DNA from: Moorena sp. SIO3I8 | GTDB taxonomy: Bacteria; Cyanobacteriota; Cyanobacteriia; Cyanobacteriales; Coleofasciculaceae | Assembly: GCF_010692325.1 (NCBI RefSeq) | Contig: NZ_JAAHHW010000010.1 | Span: forward strand, 1-64,000 | Length of the DNA: 64,000 nt | Direction: 5' to 3' | Part shown: positions 36,105 through 45,505 of the stretch, in pieces | Position numbering within the stretch: the first letter of the stretch is position 1 | How the letters are laid out: each line of letters starts with the position of its first letter | The notes under the pieces: model-generated | What the model was told of the DNA's origin: nothing | Databases searched by the model: none | The model's input: only the letters and a program-made list of their open reading frames with translations | Made by a program: the position numbers and the translations under genes

Positions 36105-36160
36105 CCCAAAGCTACTACCCAAAGCTACTACCCAAAGCTACTACCCAAAGCTACTATTGT
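36105..36160. repeat. 12-nt tandem repeat between ccmL and ccmM
   Basis: AGCTACTACCCA is repeated four times with slight change at 36105-36155, in the 316-nt gap between ccmL and ccmM. No gene is seen in the gap. Confidence 0.8.
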
Positions 36161-36173
36161 CCGAACCTACTCA

Positions 36174-36473
36174 CTAATACTGGTCTTTTTTGCTGTAGAG
36201 CATGCTATTGTCCACACTGACCGTGTCAATAATCCCCACCACCATAGCGTCGATGGGACGCTTGTCACTCTCACCGACTTGCCGAGCCGCGCTGCCACGG
36301 CTGACTAGCACCCACTCATTTATACCAGCACCGACTATGTCAGCAGCTACCTCATACTTGGGGAGTGGTTCTCCTGCATCATCTAGGTATTGCAGGAAAA
36401 GGAATTTAGTTCCTCTAAGACTAGGATCTTTATAAGTACTAACGACCGTGCCTCGGACCTTGGCAATTTGCAT
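36174..36473 (-). CDS. ccmL: Carboxysome vertex protein CcmL
   Basis: This 99-residue protein is the pentameric shell-vertex protein (EutN/CcmL family). It starts MQIAKVRGTVVSTYKDPSLRG and has KFLFLQYLDDAGEPLP, DIVGAGINEWVLVSRGSAAR and AMVVGIIDTVSVDN. Length is normal. Pentamers close the corners of the icosahedral shell built from CcmK hexamers. It lies between ccmK1 and ccmM. Confidence 0.95.
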   Translation of the reverse strand: MQIAKVRGTVVSTYKDPSLRGTKFLFLQYLDDAGEPLPKYEVAADIVGAGINEWVLVSRGSAARQVGESDKRPIDAMVVGIIDTVSVDNSMLYSKKDQY

Positions 36474-36641
36474 TGACCTAAATTATTAACAGGACTTGGG
36501 GTGACAGGACTTGGGGGGAGATGGATTAGGGAGCAGTTATATGGCCAAGCCAAAACTAGTGGATCAAGCAATCTCTCCCCTCATGGTAAGCACATCCCCT
36601 ACTTGACACCGGCATGTCTTGAATCTCAAATTGGCGGACGA

Positions 36642-36983
36642 TTATGGACGGTTCATCGGACGGATGGCGTTAGTACTCTCCCGGAACTGTTCCACATCTT
36701 CGGTATAACGAATTGGTAGAACATACTCCAGGTTTTCGTGAGGTCGAGCAATAATATGGGTAGATAATACCTGACCTCCATTGACACGCTTAACGTTATC
36801 AATTCCAGCAGCTACCGAGGCTTGCACTTCGGAAACATCTCCCCGCACAATCACGGTTACACGAGCGCTACCAATTTTTTCATAACCCACAAGGGTGACA
36901 CGAGCCGCTTTCACCATAGCATCTGCGGCTTCTACAACCGCTGGAAAACCAAGGGTTTCCACCATTCCCACAGCAATTGACAT
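36642..36983 (-). CDS. ccmK1: Carboxysome shell protein CcmK1
   Basis: This 113-residue BMC-domain protein starts at the [20 protein letters not shown] methionine at 36983. The open frame goes on to 37127, but that upstream part ([20 protein letters not shown]) is not shell-like and is left out. The hexamer face and pore are conserved ([37 protein letters not shown]). It is 10 residues longer at the C-terminus ([12 protein letters not shown]) than its neighbour CcmK2, as for CcmK1 versus CcmK2 in other beta-cyanobacteria. Confidence 0.93.
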   Translation of the reverse strand: MSIAVGMVETLGFPAVVEAADAMVKAARVTLVGYEKIGSARVTVIVRGDVSEVQASVAAGIDNVKRVNGGQVLSTHIIARPHENLEYVLPIRYTEDVEQFRESTNAIRPMNRP

Positions 36984-37166
36984 GAATTTTACTCCTAGAC
37001 GTTTATCAAGATTTTGATCAACCCACGCGCTGACCACACGTGGGATGGTTGTGACGGCATATAAGCGCTCTTTGCTAAACCTATAGTCACTGCATACCAA
37101 CGAGTTCAGCACCCAAGCTTGTGCCAATTGCCTCTAGACTCTCTATGGTTTTTAGGAGCATCTTGG

Positions 37167-37478
37167 CTAGTAGCTACGGAACTGTTCCACAGCTTCGCTG
37201 TAACGAATTGGTAGGACATACTCTAAGTTTTCATGGGGACGAGCGATGATGTGGGTTGATACCACCTTACCTCCATTCACCCGGTTTGCTGATTCTATCC
37301 CAGCGGATACGGAAGCTTGCACCTCGGAGACATCTCCCCGCACAATCACGGTTACACGAGCGCTACCGATTTTTTCATAACCCACAAGGGTGACGCGAGC
37401 GGCTTTAACCATCGCATCAGCTGCTTCTACAACAGCTGGAAAGCCCTCAGTTTCAATCATTCCAACAGCAATTGGCAT
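37167..37478 (-). CDS. ccmK2: Carboxysome shell protein CcmK2
   Basis: This 103-residue BMC-domain protein ([53 protein letters not shown]) is the major shell hexamer. It is the first gene of the minus-strand ccm operon, preceded by a Shine-Dalgarno-like AGGAGAAAAG. It is very close to ccmK1 in protein and DNA, so the two came from tandem duplication. Confidence 0.95.
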   Translation of the reverse strand: MPIAVGMIETEGFPAVVEAADAMVKAARVTLVGYEKIGSARVTVIVRGDVSEVQASVSAGIESANRVNGGKVVSTHIIARPHENLEYVLPIRYSEAVEQFRSY

Positions 37479-38562
37479 TTCGCTTTTCTCCTAGTGGATT
37501 AGTCAAATAAGAGTGATGAACGCTCCCTAACTAACCTTGCAGTGTAGTTAGGGCAGTGTAGTTAGGGTTTCTGTGGTATTGCAGATAACTGCAATGTTGC
37601 CGGGTAAATCGGCCTTTTCGATACACCGTCAGAACGTGAGCCGACCAAGCCCATAGCAGGTAGCTAACTGACCTAGCTAACTGACCTAGCTAATTCACCT
37701 AGCTAACTCAGGTAGCTAAGTGTATTGGTCGTGCTTCTGTACTTCCCTTGCTCCTCGCTTAATCCGCCTCATGGTTAGTTTGGGGGGGATTAAAGGGTGG
37801 AGGGGGGTGTGGGTTTGCCTAACCAAAAGTGATTGTTTCCCTGGCCTTTCGGCCACGCTACGCTAACACCCCGGCTGAAACAAAGATAGTAGACGGGGAA
37901 TGCCCTCAACATCTTTGTTTAAAGGACAACCAAAACTAAGCATAGAGAACCTTGGCGTATTTGACAATATAAAATATGATAATACTTCTTAATGAGAGAC
38001 CTTAACAAAACTTAACATTCCGAGGGGGTCAGCTAGATTAGTTAACGAAAATTCACCGTTTTGGAGAATGGTTGCTTTTGTTTTATAATTTTTTTATAAC
38101 TTTTAGATAAGTAATCCTCACTAAGCGCCAGAATTTGAGTGCGGTCACCGAGTTCCTGGGTTACGGCACTGGGAACTGGGTCGCTCTAACCTGACTAAGG
38201 ATAGATGGGTGGATAGATGGGTTGTCAAGCCTGATTTGAGCTTTAATCCCTTAGCTTGATCGGTTGTCAAGCCAGACTTGACCTTGAATAAGTTAGCTTG
38301 ATGGGTTCTATAAAGGTTACTTGTCATGATTCCAAAAGCAGTGTTTTATGGTAATAATCAAAAAAATATTCGGAAAAAATAAGCCTGGATTATGTCCAAG
38401 ATAACCCTTAACTGATAAAGTTGTAAAAATAGTAATGATTTAAGACAAATCACCACATTATTAGCTGTAAACCGAGGAAAATCGTCACTTTAAAAAGACG
38501 TTTGGGCTAATTAGTACCGATTTTTATTTAATTGATTGCAGAAATGATGAGGTCAAGGCGTG
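37479..38562. other. Divergent ccm / ndhF3 regulatory spacer
   Basis: This 1.08-kb gap separates the divergent ccm and ndhF3 operons and must hold both promoters. I see a CTAGCTAACTGAC tandem block (about 37668-37730), a HIP1-free GGCCACGCTACGC repeat (37850-37865), and GGTTGTCAAGCC duplicates (38218-38280). No LysR-type CcmR/NdhR operator can be named with confidence. Confidence 0.5.
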
Positions 38563-40455
38563 ATGACTGAGTTGCTTACTCAGACGATTTGGGTAGTTCC
38601 CATTTACAGTTGGATTGGGGCATTTTTAACTATCCCCTGGGCAACAGGAATAGTGCGTCGTACGGGACCGAGACCAGCGGCTTACTTTAACCTGTTGATG
38701 ACACTTTTCGCCTGCATTCATGGCTGGCTGATCTTCCAAGCTTCATTACAGGAAGCGGTGCAAGAGATAGAGTTTCACTGGCTAATGGTTGCTGATATTG
38801 ACATATCCTTTGTTCTGGAAGTCTCACCAGTGAGTACTGCAGCAATGGAGTTTATCACCAGCCTAAGTCTATTGGCGCAACTCTATGCTCTCGGATATAT
38901 GGAGAAAGATTGGGGATTAGCTCGCTTCTTTGCCCTGATGGGATTTTTTGAAGGGGCATTGATCGGAATTGTCTTGAGTAATTCCTTATTCCTGACCTAT
39001 GCTCTGTTGGAGATGCTCACGGTGTGTACTTTGCTCATTGTGGGTTTTTGGTACGCTCAGCCTTTAGCACTCAAAGCTGCCCGAGATGCTTTTCTAACCA
39101 AGCGTGTAGGAGATATATTGCTGCTAGTTGGGGTGGTGAGCTTAGCAACCTTTGCGGGAAGCTTAACCTTTTCAGACTTGTATACCTGGGCTTATTCAGC
39201 TAATCTACCGCCACTAGTGGGTAACTTACTGGGATTGGCTTTGATTGCTGGTCCAATTGGTAAATGTGCCCAATTCCCCTTGAATTTATGGTTGGATGAG
39301 GCGATGGAGGGACCCAATCCCGCTTCAGTACTGCGGAATTCCTTGGTGGTGACTTGTGGTACTTATGTGCTGATTAAACTGGTGCCGATCGTGACCATGG
39401 TCTCACCGTTGACCTTATCGGTGTTAGTAGTTATTGGTACTATCACAGCACTAGGCACCTCAATGGTAGCGATCGCACAAATCGATATTAAGCGATCGCT
39501 TTCCCATTCCACCAGCGCTTACATTGGTTTAGTATTTATCGCGGTTGGAATGCAGCGCGCTGATATTGGTGTGATTTTACTGGTTGCCCATGCCTTTGCT
39601 AAAGCCTTGATGTTTATGAGCATCGGGGGGGTAATCTTCAACACTAATAACCAAAATTTAGCTGAATTGGGGGGCTTAGGGTCAAAAATGCCCGCTACTA
39701 GCACTGCCTTTGCCGTGGGTATCGTTGGTCTGATTGGACTTTTCCCCCTGGGTGGCTTTTGGGCAATGAGTGAAGGGATTAACGCCTTTTGGTTTGATGC
39801 CCCTCTTCTGGTCATACCCTTTCTCTTCGTTAACGCAGTTACTGCCTTAGGTTTAGTCCGGGTGTTTCGGCTAGTTTTCCTAGGGAAACCCCAAGCGAAG
39901 ACCCGTCGAGCACCAGAAGTACCGTGGGCTATGGCCTTACCAATGGTAGCGTTAACCATACTGACATTGCTGGTACCAGTGCTAATACGTCCGATGGAAT
40001 TGCTATCGGAATGGGAGGATCTCAATCTCCTAGCCGAGGTAAGCTTGATAATCTCTAGTGTCGTAGGTTGCACTACAGGGGCTTTAATTTACCTACCCAG
40101 AACCTGGTCGCGGTCAATTCGGATGCCGTTGAAATTGTTCCAAGACCTATTCGCCTATGACTTTTACCTGGACGAACTGTATCGTTACACCATCGTGTTT
40201 GCTGTTCTCCTATTTTCCAAGATTACAGCTTGGGTTGATAGATATATCGTTGATGGGTTAGTCAATCTGGTTGGTTTAGGAACAGTATTTAGTGGTCAAA
40301 GCCTAAAATACAGCGTTTCCGGTAAATCACAGTTTTATGTACTGACTATCCTATTAGGAATCAGCTTATTAGCAATCTTCATCACCTGGCCCTTGAATCA
40401 GTGGTCTTTGAGTCAGTGGTCTTTGGAGCAGTGGTCTTTGTTGATAGGTGATTAG
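38563..40455 (+). CDS. ndhF3: NAD(P)H dehydrogenase subunit NdhF3 (NDH-1MS, CO2 uptake)
   Basis: This 630-residue polytopic protein starts at ATG 38563. It is the NdhF-type antiporter-like subunit of the inducible high-affinity CO2-uptake complex. Conserved parts are MGFFEGALIGIVLSNSLFLT, the GPIGKCAQFPLNLWLDEAMEGP segment with proton-channel Lys and Glu, QIDIKRSLSHSTSAYIGL, and a long C-terminal lateral helix. It carries electrons from reduced carriers to plastoquinone and drives the CupA-linked CO2 hydration. The last residues (NQWSLSQWSLEQWSLLIGD) are translated from the CAGTGGTCTTTG tandem repeat at 40397-40442, so the native end is altered. It leads the ndhF3-ndhD3-cupA operon. Confidence 0.94.
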   Translation: MTELLTQTIWVVPIYSWIGAFLTIPWATGIVRRTGPRPAAYFNLLMTLFACIHGWLIFQASLQEAVQEIEFHWLMVADIDISFVLEVSPVSTAAMEFITSLSLLAQLYALGYMEKDWGLARFFALMGFFEGALIGIVLSNSLFLTYALLEMLTVCTLLIVGFWYAQPLALKAARDAFLTKRVGDILLLVGVVSLATFAGSLTFSDLYTWAYSANLPPLVGNLLGLALIAGPIGKCAQFPLNLWLDEAMEGPNPASVLRNSLVVTCGTYVLIKLVPIVTMVSPLTLSVLVVIGTITALGTSMVAIAQIDIKRSLSHSTSAYIGLVFIAVGMQRADIGVILLVAHAFAKALMFMSIGGVIFNTNNQNLAELGGLGSKMPATSTAFAVGIVGLIGLFPLGGFWAMSEGINAFWFDAPLLVIPFLFVNAVTALGLVRVFRLVFLGKPQAKTRRAPEVPWAMALPMVALTILTLLVPVLIRPMELLSEWEDLNLLAEVSLIISSVVGCTTGALIYLPRTWSRSIRMPLKLFQDLFAYDFYLDELYRYTIVFAVLLFSKITAWVDRYIVDGLVNLVGLGTVFSGQSLKYSVSGKSQFYVLTILLGISLLAIFITWPLNQWSLSQWSLEQWSLLIGD

Positions 40456-41190
40456 TTGTTCGCGTAGCGTGGCCAATAGGCCAAGGTTAGCAGGTTGAAT
40501 GTTAGCAGGTTGTTCGCGTAGCGTGGCCAATAGGCCAAGGTTAGCCCGTTGAAGGTTAGCAGGTTGTTCGCGTAGCGTGGCCAATAGGCCAAGGTTAGCC
40601 CGTTGAAAGTTAGCAGGTTGAAAGTTAGCAGGTTGAAGGTGAGCAGGTTGAAGGTGAGCAGGTTGAAGGTGAGCAGGTTGAAGGTGAGCAGGTTGAAAGT
40701 TAGCAGGTTGAAGGTGAGCAGGTTGAAGGTGAGCAGGTTGTTCGCGTAGCGTGGCCAATAGGCCAAGGTTAGCCCGTTGAAAGTTAGCCCTTTGACTGTT
40801 GAACCTTGGCCTATTGGCCACGCGATCGCTGAAAGCGGGCCTATCGGCAGAGCCGACGCTACGCGAACGTCCATCGCGTTCAACCAATCAACCTTGGCCT
40901 ATTGGCCACGCGATCGCTGAAAGCGGGCCTATCGGCAGAGCCGACGCTACGCGAACGTCCATCGCGTTCAACTAAACAACCTGCAACCAAACAACCTTCA
41001 ACCTTCAACTAAACAACCTGCAACCAAACAACCTTCAACCTTCAACCAAACAACCTTCAACCAAACAACCTTCAACCAAACAACCTTCAACCAAACAACC
41101 TTCAACAAACCAACCTTCAACCTTCAACAAACCAACCTTCAACCTTCAACAAACCAACCTTCAACCTTCAACAAACCAACCCCATGACAA
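40397..41190. repeat. Dense tandem and inverted repeats between ndhF3 and ndhD3
   Basis: From 40397 there are CAGTGGTCTTTG units, then TTCGCGTAGCGTGGCCAATAGGCCAAGG blocks (40459, 40513, 40567, 40741), and a long GCAGGTTGAAGGTGA/GTTAGCAGGTTGAA array (40600-40740). Then come two near-identical ~100-bp copies of an AACCTTGGCCTATTGGCCAC unit (40802-40870 and 40889-40965). Finally a CAACCTTCAACCAAACAAC array runs to 41180. The array on the left is the reverse complement of the one on the right, so the spacer could fold as a long hairpin in the operon mRNA. Confidence 0.9.
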
Positions 41191-41227
41191 GAGTTAGTAA
41201 ACCAATGATTAGGAGACTGGTCGATTT

Positions 41228-42724
41228 ATGTTGAGTGCCTTGATTTTGGTACCAATACTGAGTGCCGCTATAGTGGGGTTTTGGCCCGGGAATGTCACCG
41301 CTAAAGCAGCTCGTCAAGTTGCCTTGGTGGTTACTGGTGGTATTTTCCTCTGGTCAGTAATATTGATGACCATGTTTAACCCCGGTGACGTGAATCTACA
41401 ATTTCAGGAAAATCTTCCTTGGATTCAGGTGATTGGTTTGACCTATAGTTTAGGGGTAGATGGTCTATCGTTGCCCTTACTAATCCTAAATGGTCTGCTA
41501 ACCGCAATTGCCCTGTACTGCACAGATTCCAACGTCATTCGCCCTAGGTTGTATTACGCTCTGATGCTGTTGCTAAATGGCGCTGTTGCCGGTGCCTTCC
41601 TAGCTCAGGATTTACTGCTGTTTTTTATCTTCTATGAGCTGGAACTGATTCCCCTATATTTGTTGATTGCAATTTGGGGGGGTAAGCGCAGAGGCTATGC
41701 TGCAACCAAGTTTCTCCTCTACACAGCCCTTTCCGGAGCCTTGGTTCTAGCGTCATTCCTGGGCTTAGTGTTTTTGAGTGGTTCCTCTAGCTTTAGCTAC
41801 GCCGAGACCAGGGAGCTGGCATCATTACTACCCGTTGCTCAGCAATTAATTCTCTTAGGAGCGGTTCTAATTGGCTTCGGGATTAAAATTCCCTTTGTGC
41901 CATTCCATACCTGGTTGCCAGATGCCCACGTGGAAGCATCAACCCCAGTTTCAATTCTATTAGCTGGTGTGCTCCTGAAATTAGGTACCTATGGTTTGTT
42001 GCGGTTTGGCTTAGGTTTGTTTCCGGAACCTTGGACAATTCTGGCACCTTGGTTGGGAATTTGGGCAGCAGTGAGTTCCCTTTACGGAGCATTCAATGCC
42101 ATTGTCCAGAAAGATATGAAAAAAATGGTGGCATATAGTTCTGTCGCTCACATGGCATACATTCTGTTAGCTGCTGCTGCTGCCACTAAGCTAGCGTTGG
42201 TAGCCTCAGTTTTGCATATGATCAGTCACGGTTTAATATCAGCGCTACTGTTTTTATTAGTCGGTATCATTTATAAGAAAACTGGCTCACGGGATATCAC
42301 TATCCTCAATGGTCTATTAAATCCGGAACGGGGTATGCCAGTAGTTGGTAGTTTGATAGTGCTTGGTGTAATGGCTAGTGCTGGTATCCCTGGCATGGTG
42401 GGATTTATCTCTGAGTTTCTGGTCTACTGGGGTAGTCTCCAGGTATTACCAATCCCAACTATCCTATGCATGCTCAGCACCGGTTTAACGGTTGTTTACT
42501 TTTTACAACTAGTTGGTGGAGCCTTCTTTGGTCGTCTGGCTAACCATTTAACTGATTTACCAACCGTTAAGTTCACAGAACAATTACCAGGGCTGGTTTT
42601 AGCCCTATTGATTGTGGTTCTGGGACTACAGCCAGGATGGTTACTTAATTTAAGTGAACCGATCACAGCAACTTTGGTAACGACACCACCGAATGTAGCT
42701 GTGAATGTATCAAGCAATAGTTGA
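41228..42724 (+). CDS. ndhD3: NAD(P)H dehydrogenase subunit NdhD3 (NDH-1MS, CO2 uptake)
   Basis: This 498-residue polytopic protein starts MLSALILVPILSAAIVGFWP. It has the antiporter-like subunit core: FFIFYELELIPLYLLIAIWG (proton-channel Glu), KIPFVPFHTWLPDAHVEAST, LKLGTYGLLRFGL and NAIVQKDMKKMVAYSSVAHM. It is the NdhD partner of NdhF3 and links the membrane arm to CupA. A 770-nt repeat block separates it from ndhF3, an unusual operon gap. A ribosome site is weak (ATTAGGAGACTGG before ATG). Confidence 0.93.
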   Translation: MLSALILVPILSAAIVGFWPGNVTAKAARQVALVVTGGIFLWSVILMTMFNPGDVNLQFQENLPWIQVIGLTYSLGVDGLSLPLLILNGLLTAIALYCTDSNVIRPRLYYALMLLLNGAVAGAFLAQDLLLFFIFYELELIPLYLLIAIWGGKRRGYAATKFLLYTALSGALVLASFLGLVFLSGSSSFSYAETRELASLLPVAQQLILLGAVLIGFGIKIPFVPFHTWLPDAHVEASTPVSILLAGVLLKLGTYGLLRFGLGLFPEPWTILAPWLGIWAAVSSLYGAFNAIVQKDMKKMVAYSSVAHMAYILLAAAAATKLALVASVLHMISHGLISALLFLLVGIIYKKTGSRDITILNGLLNPERGMPVVGSLIVLGVMASAGIPGMVGFISEFLVYWGSLQVLPIPTILCMLSTGLTVVYFLQLVGGAFFGRLANHLTDLPTVKFTEQLPGLVLALLIVVLGLQPGWLLNLSEPITATLVTTPPNVAVNVSSNS

Positions 42725-43080
42725 AGGTTAACAGGTTGTTTGCCCTTGGCGTTCGGTGTAGGGTAGGTTAACAGGTTGAAAGTTAACAGGTTGAAAGTTA
42801 GCTGGTTGAAAGTTAGCTGGTTGAATGCGATGGACGTTCGCGTAGCGGAGGCCGTAGGCCACGCCAAAGGCGAACGGCTCTGCCGATAGGCCCGCTTTCA
42901 GCGAACGCATTCAACCTTAGCCAAAAGGCCACGCGTGCGCGTTCAACACCTAAAAAACCTTAAACTTTAAACCTTAAACTTTAAACCTTAAACTTTAAAC
43001 CTTAAACAACCTTCAACCTTAAACTTTCAACCTTAAACAACCTTCAACCTTCAACAACTTTCAACCTTCACCCTTCACCC
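42725..43080. repeat. Repeat spacer between ndhD3 and cupA
   Basis: AGGTTAACAGGTTGAAAGTTAGCTGGTTGAA units (42722-42830) face a CCTTAAACTTTAAA / CCTTCAACCTTAAAC array (42950-43078), with a HIP-like GTTCGCGTAGCGGAGGCCGTAGGCCACGCC palindrome between (42836-42920). It mirrors the block upstream of ndhD3. No gene is seen. Confidence 0.9.
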
Positions 43081-43088
43081 TAATTATT

Positions 43089-44234
43089 ATGTTAGTTAGC
43101 CAGAAAACGAAACGAACTCATCCCCTAGAGGAGTATATAAAGCGACTACAAACTGGTAGTGCCCTGCTATCGGATTCCCCAGAAAACCTGATGGAAGTAG
43201 TCGGTATACTTCACAGCTACGGCATTGTTTTAGATGCTTACTCCCGCAATCTTATCTACACTGCAGATCATCAATTTTTAGTATTTTTTCCCTTCTTTAA
43301 ATACTTCAATGGCGACATTTCATTCTCAAAGCTTTTACGTCATTGGTGGCACGACCGAATTAACTTTGAGTACGCTGAATACTGTATGCGCTCGATGTTA
43401 TGGCACGGTGGTGGGGGCTTAGATAGTCATCTCGATACCGATGAATTTGAGCAGCGATGTGCCGAAGCAATTCAGGCAAAGTTTAAGAGCAATCCCTTGA
43501 TGCTGGGAATGAACAAGCTATTTCCTGAATTCCTGCCCGAACAAGTGCGAATGCTTGCCTATACCAGTGGATTAGGGCAATTCTGGCGGGTGATGAGTGA
43601 TATATTCATGTCCCTATCTCAGGGCTATGACGAAGGGGAAATTAAGTCGATTCCCCAAGTAGTAGACCATATTAAAGCAGGGTTAGTCGCAGCAGCAAAC
43701 AAACCCATTACCTATGCCCCTCAGATTGGCGCTCAAAGGTATGAGATTATTCCCGAATCGGTTGGTTTGACTTTCTTGTCTGATACAGGAGTACCCTATG
43801 TAGAGGCAATTTTCTTCCGGGGAACACCCTTTCTGGGGACAGTATCTCTGAATGCCCAAGCCTACCAGATTTCCCCAGATCAAACCCGATTTACCTATGG
43901 CGCATTGTATGCTGACCCATTGCCTATTGGTGGTGCTGGAATTCCACCGACATTGCTGATGCAGGATATGAGGCATTATCTACCCAAGTATCTCAGCGAT
44001 TTTTTTATGCGATCGCATCGGGGTGAAATTGACTTGCGGGTCAAAATTTGCCAAACTTTCCAGAAATCTATGTTTTGTGTCACTACAGCTGCGATTTTGG
44101 GGCTAGCACCTCATCCGATGGATACCACGGATCCTGCTGAACTTGAGGAAAATCGAGCCTATTTGGAATACTGGATGGATCGATTGATCCCCTCCCGCTT
44201 AAGAGCAGCCAATGGTCAAATGACCAACGCCTAA
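43089..44234 (+). CDS. cupA: CO2 hydration protein CupA (ChpY)
   Basis: This 381-residue protein is the carbonic-anhydrase-like subunit of the inducible CO2-uptake NDH-1MS complex. It makes bicarbonate from CO2 at the cytoplasmic side, using the alkaline pocket of the complex. Family marks include LLRHWWHDRINFEYAEYCMR, MLWHGGGGLDSHLDTDEFEQ, LPEQVRMLAYTSGLGQFWRV and the C-terminal RAYLEYWMDRLIPSRL. Order ndhF3-ndhD3-cupA is the standard one. Its stop overlaps the stop region of the convergent proA gene (44231-44234). No cupS follows in this window. Confidence 0.94.
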   Translation: MLVSQKTKRTHPLEEYIKRLQTGSALLSDSPENLMEVVGILHSYGIVLDAYSRNLIYTADHQFLVFFPFFKYFNGDISFSKLLRHWWHDRINFEYAEYCMRSMLWHGGGGLDSHLDTDEFEQRCAEAIQAKFKSNPLMLGMNKLFPEFLPEQVRMLAYTSGLGQFWRVMSDIFMSLSQGYDEGEIKSIPQVVDHIKAGLVAAANKPITYAPQIGAQRYEIIPESVGLTFLSDTGVPYVEAIFFRGTPFLGTVSLNAQAYQISPDQTRFTYGALYADPLPIGGAGIPPTLLMQDMRHYLPKYLSDFFMRSHRGEIDLRVKICQTFQKSMFCVTTAAILGLAPHPMDTTDPAELEENRAYLEYWMDRLIPSRLRAANGQMTNA

Positions 44235-45499
44235 AACTGCCCATTACCCTGAACTACGTGTTTAAGGGTAGTGAGAGTCTCCAGGCTAATCATGCCGCGA
44301 GAATGTCCTTTTTGATTAGACATACCTAGAAACACGGAGTCTCCTGGTTGCGGATTCCGTGAAAATCTTGGTGAAGAATTAATGTAAACCGATGCACTAT
44401 CTACACCTAAGGCAAACTGACGGCTTTCCTGATAAGAATCTGTCACCAGGCAGTCAGCATGACCACTACTATATTGATTAATCCAAGCAATGCCTGATTC
44501 TATAGAATCTACCACTTTCAACGCAATAGTTTTGGTCAAGTAGGCTTGACCCCACTCGGATTCTGCTGCCAAGGTCAATTGTTCAGGAAACTTAGCCACT
44601 AGATTGGCATCACCTCTGAGTTCAAAACCGTTTTCCTTGAGGTTGTTCAACAGGGTAACTAAGGCAGAGGTTTTTTGATTCTGATTAATCAGAATTTTTT
44701 CAATAGCATTGACGGGATCCGGCTGACTGGCGTGGCTATCTAAAACCATATGCCTAAGCAGATCGACGTTACCATTAGCAGACCAGTAAAGGTAGCAGTT
44801 ACCAATGGCCGATTGCAAAACTGGTGCAGTTGATTGCTGGATCACCTGCTTGAGCAGGGTTGGTCGTCCGTGGGGAATTACCAAATTCAGATATGGATTT
44901 TGAGTGACCAAATCCCGAATCGAAGCTCCCTGTCCAGAGGGGAATAGTTCCAGACATCCCGTTGGCAAACCGACCTCATCCAAAGCATTTTGCAACGCTT
45001 GAGCAATCACCTGGTTAGATTGACTGGCTTCGCTACTGCCTTTGAGAATCAGGGAGTTACCAGTTTTGAGACAAAAGCCTGCGGCAATTGCACCTAGTTC
45101 AGGGAATGCCTCATAAATTAGAGCAATCACTCCCAACGGCATTAGCTGACAGTAGGTCTGAGATTGGTCAGTTTGATAGGAAGCGTTCATTACCCGCCGG
45201 ATTGGATCAGATAACTTTCCAATCCTTTCCAGGATCCCGATAGCCATCTGTAGCCTTTCTGGTGTTAGCTTCAGCCAGTCCAAAATTAGGTCTGGCACTG
45301 CCATGTCCCTACTGGTTTCCAGATCTAGGGTGTTAGCTTCCAAAATATCATCAAAGGAATTTCGCATTCCTTGAGCCATGGCCTCGATGCCACGAGAGCG
45401 CTCTTCTCCCTTGGTGTTTGCCAATGCCCGAGAAGCATGGTGGACACTGGCCATTAAATCATGTAACTTCGAGGCCTTGCTCCCAGAGTCTGTGTTCAT
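44231..45499 (-). CDS. proA: Gamma-glutamyl phosphate reductase (ProA)
   Basis: This 422-residue protein is an aldehyde-dehydrogenase-fold reductase that makes glutamate-5-semialdehyde for proline. Marks are MPLGVIALIYEAFPELGAIA, LKTGNSLILKGSSEA, LVTQNPYLNLVIPHGRPTLL, the putative active Cys in AIGNCYLYWSANGN, and SSGHADCLVTDSYQESRQFA. The region around the Cys (TAPVLQSAIGNCYLY) differs from the common GHxxGICHxY form, so this may be the second, diverged ProA paralogue seen in some cyanobacteria. It is convergent with cupA, with a 4-nt overlap. Confidence 0.86.
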   Translation of the reverse strand: MNTDSGSKASKLHDLMASVHHASRALANTKGEERSRGIEAMAQGMRNSFDDILEANTLDLETSRDMAVPDLILDWLKLTPERLQMAIGILERIGKLSDPIRRVMNASYQTDQSQTYCQLMPLGVIALIYEAFPELGAIAAGFCLKTGNSLILKGSSEASQSNQVIAQALQNALDEVGLPTGCLELFPSGQGASIRDLVTQNPYLNLVIPHGRPTLLKQVIQQSTAPVLQSAIGNCYLYWSANGNVDLLRHMVLDSHASQPDPVNAIEKILINQNQKTSALVTLLNNLKENGFELRGDANLVAKFPEQLTLAAESEWGQAYLTKTIALKVVDSIESGIAWINQYSSGHADCLVTDSYQESRQFALGVDSASVYINSSPRFSRNPQPGDSVFLGMSNQKGHSRGMISLETLTTLKHVVQGNGQF

Positions 45500-45505
45500 T
45501 GTTTA

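Noticed and set aside
36984-37127. N-terminal extension of CcmK1
   Set aside because: The extra 48 residues are not shell-like; MSIAVGM is the conserved start.
39519-40073. 184-codon minus-strand ORF inside ndhF3
   Set aside because: Shadow of the strong plus-strand coding frame, with no family pattern.
40452-40887. Two minus-strand ORFs reading LLTFN / LQPAH repeats
   Set aside because: Translated 15-nt spacer repeat between ndhF3 and ndhD3.
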